Made by a program: the position numbers and the translations under genes. Of a DNA stretch of 64,000 bases, positions 23,594-32,442 are shown piece after piece. Under the pieces are notes generated by a model. That model was not told where the DNA came from. It was given only the letters and a program-made list of their open reading frames with translations, and searched no databases. Source of the DNA: 2-02-FULL-66-14 sp964651335 (GTDB lineage Bacteria > Pseudomonadota > Gammaproteobacteria > Burkholderiales > SG8-39); contig CAZYVT010000009.1 in the NCBI GenBank assembly GCA_964651335.1, positions 1 to 64,000 of the forward strand, written 5' to 3'. How positions within the stretch are numbered: the stretch's first letter is position 1; each line of letters starts with the position of its first letter.

Positions 23594-25588
23594 TCAGGCA
23601 GTCGGTGGCTGCGCCGCGGCTGCCCCCGCTGCCGCTCCCGCCGCCGCGAGTTCCGGCCGCGTGCCCGCAGCTCCAGTCGTTTGTACGGTGATCGCGTTGG
23701 AGGAAAATTCAATTCCCTTCTCGCCGAAGACCCCGTAGATCCGCTTGAGCGCCTCGCGCTGCACCCAACTCGGCTTGAGCGGACGGGCGGTGAACTTGAG
23801 CCGGACCACCAGTGCGCTGTCGGTGATTTCGGCCACGCCCTGGAGCTTGAGCGGTTGCAGCAGCTCCTTGCCGAGCTCAGGGTCCTTCTGCATCTCCTGA
23901 CCGAGCTGCTTCACCGTTTTTCGCACCTTCTCGAGGTCGGTGTCGCGTGCCAAGCGCAGGTTGAACTTGACGGTCTGCCAGTCGCGGCTGAAGTTGCTGA
24001 TCGAGGTAAGCTGGCCGAACGGAATGGTGTGAATCTGCCCGTTCTGGTGGCGCAGGCGCACCGAGCGCAGCGAGATCTTCTCCACTGTGCCCTTGAGCTT
24101 GCCGGTGTCGATGTACTCGCCGACCCGGAACGCGTCGTCGGCCATGAAGAAGATCCCGGAGACAATGTCGCGCACCAGTGCCTGCGAGCCGAAACTGATC
24201 GCCAGGCCGAAGACCCCGGCGCCCGCGAGCAGCGGCGTGATTTCGACGCCGAGCTGCGACAGCGCAAGCAGCACCGCGACCACGAGAATGGCGATGCCGG
24301 CCAGGATGCGCAGCATCGGCAAGATGGTGGTGAGCCGCGAGGCAGGATGCGCGCCTTCGTCGTCGCTGTCGGACCCAAGGCCGGGTGTCGAGACCCGCAG
24401 CCGCTCCTCGGTCCAGTGGTGCAGATACCGCCAGGCAACGTAACCCGCAAACAATGTGACCGCTGCCGTGGCGAGGGAGCGGCGCACCGAAACCCAGGTC
24501 GCGGCGGGCACCAGCGCCAGCTCGTCCACCAGCCAGGTCTCGGCGAGCAGGATCGCGATCGCAAGCAACGCGGCGGCGGTGATCGAACGCTGCAGCAAAA
24601 TGACCCAGCTGGCGTGGGACGAGAGGCCAAGCAGGGCATGCACCAGGTACGCCAGCGCGCCGATGCGCATCGACCAGGTGAACGCATGGTAAGCGGAAAA
24701 TTCGAGCAGCAGCACGGAAATGGTCCAGGCGATCCACAGCCCGACGATCGAGGTCGCACCGATTCCGGACCAAAGGCGCGCCGAGCGCGGCGGCGCCGAG
24801 GCCGATGCGCGATAGCGCCACAGGGCAAGAGCGCATCCCGCCGCAACGAGAGTCCCCTGCACGAGCGCAATCACTTGCCCGGCGGGAATTGGTAACCCGG
24901 CGCGCAGCAGCACCGGCATCACCGAGATGCCGGTGAAGCCGATCAGGATCGTGACCGCGACGATCACCTTGATGTCGCGCGCCGCCGCGTCGCTCATGGC
25001 AATCAGGCGGAACCCGGGAAACTCCGGCCGCAACAGGGCTTCGATCAGGAACATGGCTATCCACCAACGCACCGCCGCCCAGAGCACCGCGATCGCAAAC
25101 AAGTCGTGCTGGTTACCGGCGTTGAACCAGACCTCGATCAGAAGATATGCAGCCGCGGCAACCGCGACCCGCTCGGCCGCATCGAGCGCGAGCTGGCCGA
25201 CTGCGCCCCGCGCGTGCAAGGCATCGGCCCTGTAGGCGAGCCGATAGCGTCTGGCGGCGCGGCGAACGGCATACACCAGCGCCGCAAAAATTCCCAATGA
25301 CAATGCGATCAGGGCAAGCTGGTTCTCGAATGTCCGCTTGCCGGGAGTATCCGCAATGCGCCCCAACGCCGCGGCCAACTCCCGGTAGGCGCCTGGCGCC
25401 GCGGCGGCGACCTTCTCCCCGGATTCGCGCAGCACGGCCAGCTTCTTGCCGGCGCTGACGAGTTCGCCACCGACCTGCGTCGCCTGTTCCGGGGTGAGCG
25501 CGGCCGCCGGGCCCGCATGAACGCAGGCGGCAAGCAGCATCGCCGCCACCCATCTGGGAAATTGCCCTGCGCGGTACGCACCAAGCAT
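23594..25588 (-). CDS. MscS family mechanosensitive ion channel
   Basis: This 664-residue inner-membrane protein has a signal-like N-terminus (WVAAMLLAACVHAGPAAA), a periplasmic helical stretch and several membrane helices. The MscS pore and cytoplasmic module lie in the last 200 residues. It is recognised by LLAGAGVFGLAISFGSQALV (pore helix region), VSGIFFMADDAFRVGEYID, and GQIHTIPFGQLTSISNFSRD in the beta domain. Such channels release solutes on osmotic down-shock. I start at ATG 25588, which follows GGGGAGGG; an ORF extension to 25642 lacks support. It is transcribed toward the third tRNA repeat. Confidence 0.92.
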   Translation of the reverse strand: MLGAYRAGQFPRWVAAMLLAACVHAGPAAALTPEQATQVGGELVSAGKKLAVLRESGEKVAAAAPGAYRELAAALGRIADTPGKRTFENQLALIALSLGIFAALVYAVRRAARRYRLAYRADALHARGAVGQLALDAAERVAVAAAAYLLIEVWFNAGNQHDLFAIAVLWAAVRWWIAMFLIEALLRPEFPGFRLIAMSDAAARDIKVIVAVTILIGFTGISVMPVLLRAGLPIPAGQVIALVQGTLVAAGCALALWRYRASASAPPRSARLWSGIGATSIVGLWIAWTISVLLLEFSAYHAFTWSMRIGALAYLVHALLGLSSHASWVILLQRSITAAALLAIAILLAETWLVDELALVPAATWVSVRRSLATAAVTLFAGYVAWRYLHHWTEERLRVSTPGLGSDSDDEGAHPASRLTTILPMLRILAGIAILVVAVLLALSQLGVEITPLLAGAGVFGLAISFGSQALVRDIVSGIFFMADDAFRVGEYIDTGKLKGTVEKISLRSVRLRHQNGQIHTIPFGQLTSISNFSRDWQTVKFNLRLARDTDLEKVRKTVKQLGQEMQKDPELGKELLQPLKLQGVAEITDSALVVRLKFTARPLKPSWVQREALKRIYGVFGEKGIEFSSNAITVQTTGAAGTRPELAAAGAAAGAAAAQPPTA

Positions 25589-26195
25589 CGAACCCTCCCC
25601 GCATGCCCTGTCCGCCGCCATCTGTCGCGGCAATGCAGCCAATACTGACGCTTCCGCGAAGTCTACATGCTGCGCCGGTACGGGCCACCGACGTTGAACC
25701 GGGCGTGGGTGATCTGCCCGAGCAAGCAGACACAGAAACAGATAGATCCTATGTAGGGCCGCGAGGGTTAACCTCTGGTGGCTTTCTCAACCGTAAAGAG
25801 AAGGAGACCACAAGATGAACCCCGCAACCCATGGAACGGAAGGAAGCGCAACGGCGCCGGTGTTGTACATGTCGCTGGAATTGAGCAACAGCGAGCCGAA
25901 GCCTGAAATCACCGAAGCTCGAGTGTCTTCTCCGGGTCGGTTTCCGCCCCATGGTCGATGGTCGCTTACCGGCCAGGAGCCGACATTCGCCAATCCTCAC
26001 CGGCGACGGTGATTCTGAGTACCCGTGCGTCGAGTCTTTATTCATACGGAGACCGCGCTTATGGCACTCAAACAATGCTTAGGAGTTTACGAAACGAGGG
26101 CATAGACTGGTTGGGCACCAGACGAGAGCCGCGTCGTCGGGCGGCATTACGAGCGCGAGCCTATCCGCGGTTTTCTGACGTAAGGGAGGAGTCCC
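25589..26195. other. Intergenic region with a possible IS110-type transposase N-terminal scrap
   Basis: A plus-strand frame at 25815 begins MNPATHGTEG, with APVLYMSLELSNS at about residue 14. From memory this resembles the first residues of some IS110-like transposases, but similarity stops after about 26 residues, so at most a scrap remains. The rest of the stretch holds only the promoter region and the GGGAGGAG ribosome binding site of the next gene. Confidence 0.3.
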
Positions 26196-26738
26196 ATGAA
26201 ACGATCGATTCTTTATGCGGCAAGGTTTTTGTCAGCGGCTACAGTCATCGTCGGCGTGAGCTTGCTTGCCGTGAGCGAAGGGTGGGCGCAGCAGAAACAG
26301 AAAGTTTCCTACAAGGTAACCGCAGAAAATTCCAAATACACGCAACGAAACACCATCGATGTGGGAGACGAATCCGGCCATCAATTGGTGATGTTCGAGA
26401 TTCACCGTACCTTTCCGAGCAACGCGCCCGTAATCAATGGCGTCAAGCTCAAGGAGACGTGGTCCCGTGGCTACGCCGACTATGTCAACAGCAACGGCCT
26501 TAGCACCAACTACGCCGTCTATGTGCTCGAAAACGGCGATCAGTTTCACACCCTGTCGAGCACGATGGGTCAGGCCGATGCGGCGGGAAAACGTACGACC
26601 GTATCCGTCGGACACATCCGGGGCGGCACCGGAAAATTCGCCGCGATGAAGGGATTGCTGCGGTCAACGGGCTTATCCGACGGCAAAGCGGGCTTCAACG
26701 AGACGCAGGCGGAAATCGAATACTGGTTTGCAAAGTAG
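26196..26738 (+). CDS. Secreted hypothetical protein (possible calycin/AOC-like barrel)
   Basis: This 180-residue protein has a clear Sec signal peptide (MKRSILYAARFLSAATVIVG, cleavage probable after SEGWAQ). The mature part is rich in beta strands (HQLVMFEIHRTFPSNAP, TNYAVYVLENGDQFHTLSS, TTVSVGHIRGGTGKFAAMKG). The phrase GGTGKFAAMKG resembles the G-G-x-G-x-F-x-x-x-x-G turn seen in allene oxide cyclase and dirigent-type barrels. I infer a periplasmic barrel protein, possibly ligand-binding, and cannot assign a function. GGGAGGAG precedes the ATG. Confidence 0.7.
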   Translation: MKRSILYAARFLSAATVIVGVSLLAVSEGWAQQKQKVSYKVTAENSKYTQRNTIDVGDESGHQLVMFEIHRTFPSNAPVINGVKLKETWSRGYADYVNSNGLSTNYAVYVLENGDQFHTLSSTMGQADAAGKRTTVSVGHIRGGTGKFAAMKGLLRSTGLSDGKAGFNETQAEIEYWFAK

Positions 26739-27231
26739 CCCCCGCGAGGTTTGTGGTGGTTCGGGGTCTGGCGCCGGCTTGATTTGGCGAGTATCGAAGA
26801 CTCCGGACCCACCGCAGGCTGAACGGCTCTCGCAGTCGAACCCCGTTCGTTAGCCGGCGACCGCTTTCGGCCAAGTGCGGTCACTCAGGAACCGCGCCGG
26901 CGGTGGTGAGTTGGTTCATGAAGAATTACCTTTCCCGCGCTGCGCATTCGCAAGGTGTGCGATCGCCTCGCACAGATCTTCGACGGTATTGTGCGTGTGG
27001 ACCAGGTCGCTCACTCCCGCCGCGGGCGCGCTGGCGCGCAGCTCCTCGGCGATGTGGCCCGAATGCCGTCCCCACGGCGGCACCGCCTCAGGATCGGTCC
27101 TCTTGCCGCAACTATCAATCAGCCTCTTCCTTCTCGGAGGAGCCATATACGGTAGGTTGGGCTAAACCGCTGGATTCAGTGCGCACGCCACCACCCTCAT
27201 CGCGGAAATGAATTCTCAACCACCCGCTACG
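26739..27231. other. Gene-poor stretch
   Basis: A short minus-strand frame (26916-27146, 76 codons; SGHIAEELRASAPAAGVSDL) is present. I cannot relate it to a family, and it may be a gene fragment. I see no RNA gene, repeat or convincing promoter here. Confidence 0.35.
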
Positions 27232-27666
27232 CTATTCCGCCACGCTGGCGCCCGAGCCGCCCATTTCCTTCGGCAAGTCCTTCAGCTTGGGCAAGCCGTC
27301 CTTGATGCGCAGCACCGTGTCCTGATAGTGCACGTGAACGCCAGCGTGGTACGGAAAGCCTGGAATGACTGCCGCATACACGTCCGTGAGCCCCATGGTT
27401 GGATGCTCGGTAAAGATGTGACCTCCGCAGGTCTTGCACCATTTGCGATAGCTCCGCGGCGTCTTGTTGTAGGTGCCGATGTTGTCCGCTCCTCGGATGA
27501 CCTGCACGGCCTCCGGTTTCCACAGCGTGAAGGCGTTGACAGGCCCTGCCGACCAGTGCCGACACGACTCGCAATGACAATAGCCCATGCCGACCGGCTC
27601 ACCGCTGACCGTGAACTGAACTGCGCCACAAAAGCAGCTGCACTTGTAAGATTTCCCGGTGCTCAT
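27232..27666 (-). CDS. GFA-domain zinc protein (glutathione-dependent formaldehyde-activating family)
   Basis: This 144-residue cytosolic protein has the GFA/CENP-V zinc-binding cysteine pattern. C11 and C13 lie in CSCFCGAVQF, C30, C32 and C35 in YCHCESCRHW, and C77 and C80 in WCKTCGGH. Family members bind zinc and sometimes glutathione, and a real formaldehyde activity is established for few of them. All ligands are intact. No formaldehyde dehydrogenase is adjacent, so the role is open. Confidence 0.9.
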   Translation of the reverse strand: MSTGKSYKCSCFCGAVQFTVSGEPVGMGYCHCESCRHWSAGPVNAFTLWKPEAVQVIRGADNIGTYNKTPRSYRKWCKTCGGHIFTEHPTMGLTDVYAAVIPGFPYHAGVHVHYQDTVLRIKDGLPKLKDLPKEMGGSGASVAE

Positions 27667-27821
27667 GACGCACCTCCTTGGTGATCCGCCCGGCGACCGG
27701 GGCCGGAGCTCGCATTGTTTCAGTGTTCAGCCGACGCGGCAGATGCAGTTCGGCCCTCAAAGCACTCTTCTAACCGTACGAATCCAAATGTGAGGTTCGC
27801 TGCGATCTGCAAAAGTTACCC

Positions 27822-29201
27822 TCATTTGGCTGGCTTGATGTTCTGATTTACGCGAAACAGGTTCGTCGGGTCGTACCGCTTCTTGATCTTCGCGAGACGA
27901 TCGTAGTTCTTCCCGTAGGTTGCCCTAATGCGATCCTCTCCCTCGTCCATCATGAAGTTCACGTATGCGCCGCCCGCGGAGTACTGATGCAGCGCGGCCC
28001 AGTAGTCCTTCGCCCACGCGGAGATTTTTTCCTTATTGGCCGGGTCCGGATCGACGCCGACCATGACCTGGGCCCACACCGCATCTCGGTAGCACCACGG
28101 CGTGCTGCTATTCTTGACGCGGCTCGCGACACCGTTGATCGGGTACAGGTGCATCGTCGATTGCATGGTCGGGAGCCTTGCGCCGTACTTCACGTGCAAC
28201 GCGATCGCTTCGTCGCCGAGCTCGCGCACGAAATCGGCCTTCCAGTACCACTGATGGCCGGGCGGATAGAGCGCGTCGAACATGCTCTGCAGGGCCGGAT
28301 GCGGTATCGGCCCGACCATGTCAAGCGCTGGGGTCTTGAATCGCCGAATGGGCTTGAACACCTGCGCCGCCTTCTGGACCGGTCCGGTGTAGCACCACAC
28401 GATGCCGCACATCTTCTTGTTGTGCAGATGCTCCGGGAAGGGTGGGCCGGGCGGCACGGTGAGAAGGGCGAAGAAGCCGCTGACGGTGTTGGGCGCCTTC
28501 GTGATGAAGCTGCGATACCAACGCATTATTTCGGTCGCGTCTTCCATCGGCCAGAGCATCGGTCCGGCGTAGTTCGTGTGAATGGGGTGCGCCTTGAAGA
28601 GAAACGACGTGACGACGCCGAAGTTGCCGCCGCCGCCGCGCACCGCCCAGAACAGATCGGGGTGTTCTTTTGCGCTCGCCGTGACGAACCGTCCGTCAGC
28701 CAGCACCATGTCGACGGCGAGCAGGTTGTCGATCGTCAGGCCGCATTGGCGCGTCAAATAACCCAGTCCGCCGCCGAGCGTGAGGCCGCCGACGCCAGTC
28801 GTCGAGATGATTCCCGACGGAACGGCCAGACCGAACGCGTGTGCCGCATGGTCCACATCGCCCCACAGCGCGCCGCCGCCGGCCAGCACCGTCCGCTTAT
28901 TGGGATCCACGCGGACGTACTTCATGAGCGAAAGATCAATGACCAGGCCGTCATCGCAGACGCCCAAGCCGCCGGCGTTGTGGCCGCCGCCGCGGACGGC
29001 CACGAGCAGCTTGTGCTCGCGGCCGAAGTTCACCGCCGTCATGACGTCGGCCACGTCAGCGCAGCGGGCAATCAGGCGCGGACGCCGATCGATCATTGCG
29101 TTGTACACCTTGCGAGCCGTGTCGTAGCCGGAATCCTTGGGTTGAATCAGTTCGCCGCGAAGCAGCGGCTTGAGATCGCTGATGTTGGATACAACAGTCA
29201 T
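27822..29201 (-). CDS. FAD-linked oxidoreductase of the BBE (berberine bridge enzyme-like) family
   Basis: This 459-residue protein has an N-terminal PCMH-type FAD-binding domain: LLVAVRGGGHNAGGLGVCDD supplies the histidine and cysteine positions used for covalent flavin in this family. TGVGGLTLGGGLGYLTRQCG and LFWAVRGGGGNFGVV follow. The C-terminal BBE motif is YGKNYDRLAKIKKRYDPTNL. Relatives oxidise sugars, alkaloids or aromatic alcohols with O2. I start at ATG 29201, preceded by GGGAGGA; a longer frame to 29267 lacks such a site. No signal peptide is obvious, and the substrate is unknown. Confidence 0.92.
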   Translation of the reverse strand: MTVVSNISDLKPLLRGELIQPKDSGYDTARKVYNAMIDRRPRLIARCADVADVMTAVNFGREHKLLVAVRGGGHNAGGLGVCDDGLVIDLSLMKYVRVDPNKRTVLAGGGALWGDVDHAAHAFGLAVPSGIISTTGVGGLTLGGGLGYLTRQCGLTIDNLLAVDMVLADGRFVTASAKEHPDLFWAVRGGGGNFGVVTSFLFKAHPIHTNYAGPMLWPMEDATEIMRWYRSFITKAPNTVSGFFALLTVPPGPPFPEHLHNKKMCGIVWCYTGPVQKAAQVFKPIRRFKTPALDMVGPIPHPALQSMFDALYPPGHQWYWKADFVRELGDEAIALHVKYGARLPTMQSTMHLYPINGVASRVKNSSTPWCYRDAVWAQVMVGVDPDPANKEKISAWAKDYWAALHQYSAGGAYVNFMMDEGEDRIRATYGKNYDRLAKIKKRYDPTNLFRVNQNIKPAK

Positions 29202-29669
29202 GGAAGTCCTCCCTTTACGCGTTTTTGGCCGAGGCACAGCTTGCGTCAATCGACGGCGAGAATACACCCGTGGGCCTCTGGATTTCTACCCGTACGCGCG
29301 TGCTCAGGGCCGTCTTGTGCGGCGCGACGCACGCGTCGGCGTTGACTCGCGCCCTGTGACGGGATCAGCAAACAGTGCGAGGAGCTTCGACAAAATCAGG
29401 TAGGGGCGCGTGCCGCTGTATCTGATCGAGCGCAATTTTGCCGAGCAACCGGAAGCCGCTTCTGACGGTGCCGCTGCCATCTGACCTCATGCCCGAATTA
29501 TGAACAGTTTGGAGCCGCATGTTTACAACTCAGGGGGCACCGATTTGGGTACGATCTCACTTGCCCGGCCGCCTTCACCCGACTGTCTGAACGGCCGCTC
29601 TGGGTCGAAACCAGCCGTTCAGGAGACTGGCTTCGGTATCGTCAAAACCTCTAACCAATGCCCAGCTTC
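29202..29669. other. Gene-free right end of the accessory region
   Basis: No gene is supported here. The stretch lies between the FAD oxidoreductase start and the short fourth copy of the tRNA 3' end and probably holds the promoter of the oxidoreductase plus decayed sequence. Confidence 0.5.
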
Positions 29670-29687
29670 ATCCTGCCGGGCGCGCCA
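29670..29687 (+). repeat. tRNA-Arg 3' end, short copy 4 (18 bases)
   Basis: ATCCTGCCGGGCGCGCCA matches the last 18 bases of tRNA-Arg including CCA. Upstream of it similarity to the tRNA breaks down. Followed by a hairpin and T-run, it is a plausible distal attachment site or scar. Confidence 0.6.
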
Positions 29688-29701
29688 GACAATCGACCAA
29701 G

Positions 29702-29728
29702 AGCCTCCGCATCATGCAGGGGCTTTTT
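29702..29728 (+). terminator. Terminator after the short repeat copy
   Basis: AGCCTCC...GGGGCT forms an imperfect stem around CGCATCATGCA, followed by five T. Its similarity to the hairpin at 23470 suggests both derive from a tRNA-Arg downstream flank. Confidence 0.55.
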
Positions 29729-29776
29729 CATTTGCGCGCGATCATTTGGCGATCACCCAGCGGCCGGATCCTCCGG

Positions 29777-30526
29777 TCAGACCCAGAGTACGGACTTGCG
29801 GAAGTCGAGGTCCGTGCGCAGTGCCCCGGCGGGCCCCGAGTGGCTGACGCGTCCGCGATCGAGCACGTACACCTGATCGGCGAGCGCAAGGACGAGATCG
29901 AGGTCGTGCTCGATGATGAGGATCGCGATCTCGCGCCGCAATTGGTCGAGCGACTTGAAGACTTCTTCCACCACTGCGGGCGCGAGTCCTTCGAAGGGCT
30001 CGTCGAGAAGCAGCAGCCGGACGTTGCCGGAGAGAGCGCGCGCGATGGCCACCATCTGCTGCTCGCCGCCGGACAGCAGATCGGCCTTGGTGTCGAGTTT
30101 GGCGCGCACCTGCGGAAAGTAGCCGAAGATGCGCTCCTCGTCCCAGTGCACTCCAGCGCCGTCGTGCGACGTCCTCGACAGGCCGCCGAGCTTCAGGTTC
30201 TCCGCCACGGTGAGGCCGGGAAAGAGCCGCCGCCCCTGCGGCACCAGCCCGATTCCGGCGCGCGCGATGTGCTCGGGGCTGCGGCCGTTGATCGCCTCTG
30301 CGTTGAAACGGATCGCGCCGCTCGAGGTGGCGACGAGGCCCATGATGCTCCTGAGCGTGGAGGATTTTCCCGCGCCGTTGCGGCCGAGCAGCGCGGTAAC
30401 CTGGTGGGCGCGTGCCACCAGGGACACGTCGTGGAGGATGTGGCTCTTGCCGTAGTGGGTGTTGACGCCTTCGAGCTGGAGCAGAACTTCGCCGCCGGCG
30501 GGCGCGGTTGACACGCGTTCCGCCAT
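29777..30526 (-). CDS. livF: Branched-chain amino acid-type ABC transporter ATP-binding protein (LivF)
   Basis: This 249-residue ATPase has Walker A (LLGRNGAGKSS, residues 47-56), Q-loop, signature LSGGEQQ (151-157) and Walker B LLLLDEPFEGLAP (171 onward). The LivF-specific phrase LGGLSRTSHDG follows the Q-loop region. I start at ATG 30526, preceded by GAAAGG. The usual LivK, LivH, LivM and LivG genes are absent on both sides, so it is an orphan that either works with a distant transporter or is a relic. Upstream (30527-30794) lies a short gap without genes. Confidence 0.92.
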   Translation of the reverse strand: MAERVSTAPAGGEVLLQLEGVNTHYGKSHILHDVSLVARAHQVTALLGRNGAGKSSTLRSIMGLVATSSGAIRFNAEAINGRSPEHIARAGIGLVPQGRRLFPGLTVAENLKLGGLSRTSHDGAGVHWDEERIFGYFPQVRAKLDTKADLLSGGEQQMVAIARALSGNVRLLLLDEPFEGLAPAVVEEVFKSLDQLRREIAILIIEHDLDLVLALADQVYVLDRGRVSHSGPAGALRTDLDFRKSVLWV

Positions 30527-30794
30527 GACCACCTTTCGGCCGCTGCCGAGGACTGTCGCTGCGCTATCGGTGAATACAGGCGGTCTTTGAATGGGGGGAG
30601 GGCGCGGCACGGCATGATAACGAGTCAATCCATCCTGATCTCCTTGCTCGACGGTTTCCCGGTGTCCCATAATTGGGTTGCGGCGCCAGTGCAATTTCGC
30701 GCAGGAAATCCGCTGCGGCATCAAGCAGGGTGTCTACGCGCAAAGACCGCCTGCGAACCCTGAGGCGCGTGCCGAAATCGGGGATTCATGACCT

Positions 30795-31564
30795 ATGGCC
30801 AAGTTGTCGCTTGATTTTGCCTGCGCCCTCTATGACCGGATGCAACCGCTCTATACCGGGGAGGTGCAAGTCGATGAGGCAAGCGCGTCGGCGTGGCGCT
30901 CTACACGATGACGGCCGCGGTCTTCATTCGCGGGCTCTTGCAGCATGAGTATGGAGTGGACCTCTCGAAAATTCGCTGGGTCCAGGGCGCGATCAATTCC
31001 GCGGGATCGCACGGCGATCCCCATGTGCTGCCGCTTCTCAAGGCTGTAACGATGGAGACGGCCGACCGCAGCAAATCGCTGGATGACCTCCTCGTGTCAG
31101 GCGAAATCGACGCGACCATCGGAACCAGCGTTCCTCGGTCGATCCGCGGAAATCCGGCCATCGCGCGCCTCATTCCTGATTTTCGCGAGATCGAGAAAGA
31201 GTACTACAAGCGCACCAGGATCTTCCCGATCATGCATCTCGTCGCGATCCGCAAGGACGTTTACCAGAAGCATCCCTTCGTGGCGACGAGCCTCTACAAC
31301 GCAATGGTCCGATCGAAAGACCTGGCCGTCAAGAAAATGAAGAACCTGCGGGCGCTGCGCTATATGCTGCCATGGTTGGCGGCGGATCTCGACGAAATCG
31401 ACGAGGTGTTTGGGGACGATCCATGGCCGTATGGACTCGAGGCCAATCGCCCGACACTCGAAGCCCTCGTCACCTACCTGCACGATCAGGCGATGATCGC
31501 AGAGACAATGCCTGTGGACGAACTCTTCGTTTCCACCTACGGCCACACCGCACCCGCATATTGA
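30795..31564 (+). pseudogene. 4,5-dihydroxyphthalate decarboxylase-like gene with internal deletion and frameshift
   Basis: A first frame from ATG 30795 reads MAKLSLDFACALYDRMQPLY and then TGEVQVD, the N-terminus of the 4,5-dihydroxyphthalate decarboxylase (Pht5-like, SBP-fold) family. A second frame starting at about 30878 reads GKRVGVALYTMTAAVFIRGL and continues intact to the C-terminus at 31564. The two are in different frames, and about 85-90 residues expected between them are missing, so a deletion joined the ends near 30877. An internal ATG could express only the C-terminal two thirds. The downstream class II aldolase suggests a former aromatic decarboxylation operon. Confidence 0.75.
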
Positions 31565-31585
31565 TTGGTCCGGAATCAGCAAGCC

Positions 31586-32350
31586 ATGAGCAATCTCGAC
31601 GCGGCGATCAATGACCTTGTGATCGCCAATCGCATTCTGGCGAAGGAAGACGTGGTGGACGCCTATGGCCACGTCAGCATTCGCCACCCGGACAAGCCGA
31701 AACATTTTTTCCTTGCACGGTCCCTTGCGCCGGAACTGGTCGAGCGCAACGACATCGTCGAATTCGGCCTCGACGGCGAGCCGGTACGGGACGAGAAGCG
31801 TGCGCTTTATCTGGAACGCTTTATTCACGCAGCGATCCTGGAAGCACGGCCGGATGTCATGGCCGTGGTTCACGCCCATGCCGAGGACATCCTTCCTTTC
31901 GGGATTGCCCGGGAAACGCCGCTGCGGCCGGTCATCCACGCGGGCAGCTTCATCGGCGCCCATGTGCCGGTGTGGGACATCGCCGACAAATTCGGCGACA
32001 CCAATGTCCTGGTCTCGAACATCGAGCAGGGGCGCGACCTGGCGAAGTGCCTTGCCGGGAACAACGTCGCCTTGATGCGCGGCCACGGATTTGCGTCCGC
32101 GGCGCGCTCTCTCATCGAGGTCGTGCGCATGTCCGTCTACCTGCCGCGTAACGCCCGTGCGCTGCTCCGGGCGAAGCAATTGGGCGGTGAGATCAAATAC
32201 CTGTCCAAAGGCGAGATCGCGGCCCGTGACGCGGGTTACGGCCCCTATTCGACCGAAACCTGGCGCGCCTGGGAATACTGGGCGAACAGGGCAGGCTGCG
32301 GTCACTTGCTCAGTCGGCTGGATGGCGGGCACGTTCACGGGAAGAGCTGA
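31586..32350 (+). CDS. Class II aldolase/adducin family protein
   Basis: This 254-residue cytosolic zinc enzyme has metal ligands H96 and H98 (VVHAHAEDIL) and H167 (MRGHGFA), and a candidate catalytic E77. Family members are fuculose/ribulose phosphate aldolases and decarboxylases, including 3,4-dihydroxyphthalate 2-decarboxylase of phthalate catabolism. Position directly behind a broken dihydroxyphthalate decarboxylase-like gene favours an aromatic decarboxylase role over sugar-phosphate aldolase, but this is inference. The start ATG 31586 lies 21 bases after the pseudogene stop. Confidence 0.88.
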   Translation: MSNLDAAINDLVIANRILAKEDVVDAYGHVSIRHPDKPKHFFLARSLAPELVERNDIVEFGLDGEPVRDEKRALYLERFIHAAILEARPDVMAVVHAHAEDILPFGIARETPLRPVIHAGSFIGAHVPVWDIADKFGDTNVLVSNIEQGRDLAKCLAGNNVALMRGHGFASAARSLIEVVRMSVYLPRNARALLRAKQLGGEIKYLSKGEIAARDAGYGPYSTETWRAWEYWANRAGCGHLLSRLDGGHVHGKS

Positions 32351-32442
32351 ACGGAATCAGAGCAGCGCTTGGCGAATGGCCTGCTCGGTCGCACTTGGTT
32401 GCTTGCTCCCTCGCGGACCATTTCCGGATCCGACGGATCCCG

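Larger units (their letters stand above)
19008..29687. mobile_element. tRNA-Arg-associated accessory region of stacked insertions
   Basis: About 10.7 kb separates the tRNA from the last short copy of its 3' end. Exact 45-base repeats at 20737 and 23416 divide it into segments of about 1.7, 2.7 and 6.2 kb. Each full copy is followed within 10-12 bases by a hairpin plus T-run, as if each integration brought its own tRNA terminator. Cargo includes an AlpA-like regulator, VapBC, a broken ABC receptor, a TPR protein, an MscS channel and several oxidoreductase-like genes. No integrase, relaxase or replication gene is visible, so these look like remnants or elements mobilised in trans. Confidence 0.65.

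Noticed and set aside
25958..26503. 181-codon plus-strand frame upstream of the secreted protein
   Set aside because: It overlaps the secreted-protein gene in another frame, is Arg/Ser-rich and has no ribosome binding site or family motif.
19008..29687. Integrase gene inside the tRNA-Arg accessory region
   Set aside because: I looked for tyrosine or serine recombinase motifs in the reading frames on both strands and found none; the 121-codon frame at 20353-20718 shows no recombinase signature.
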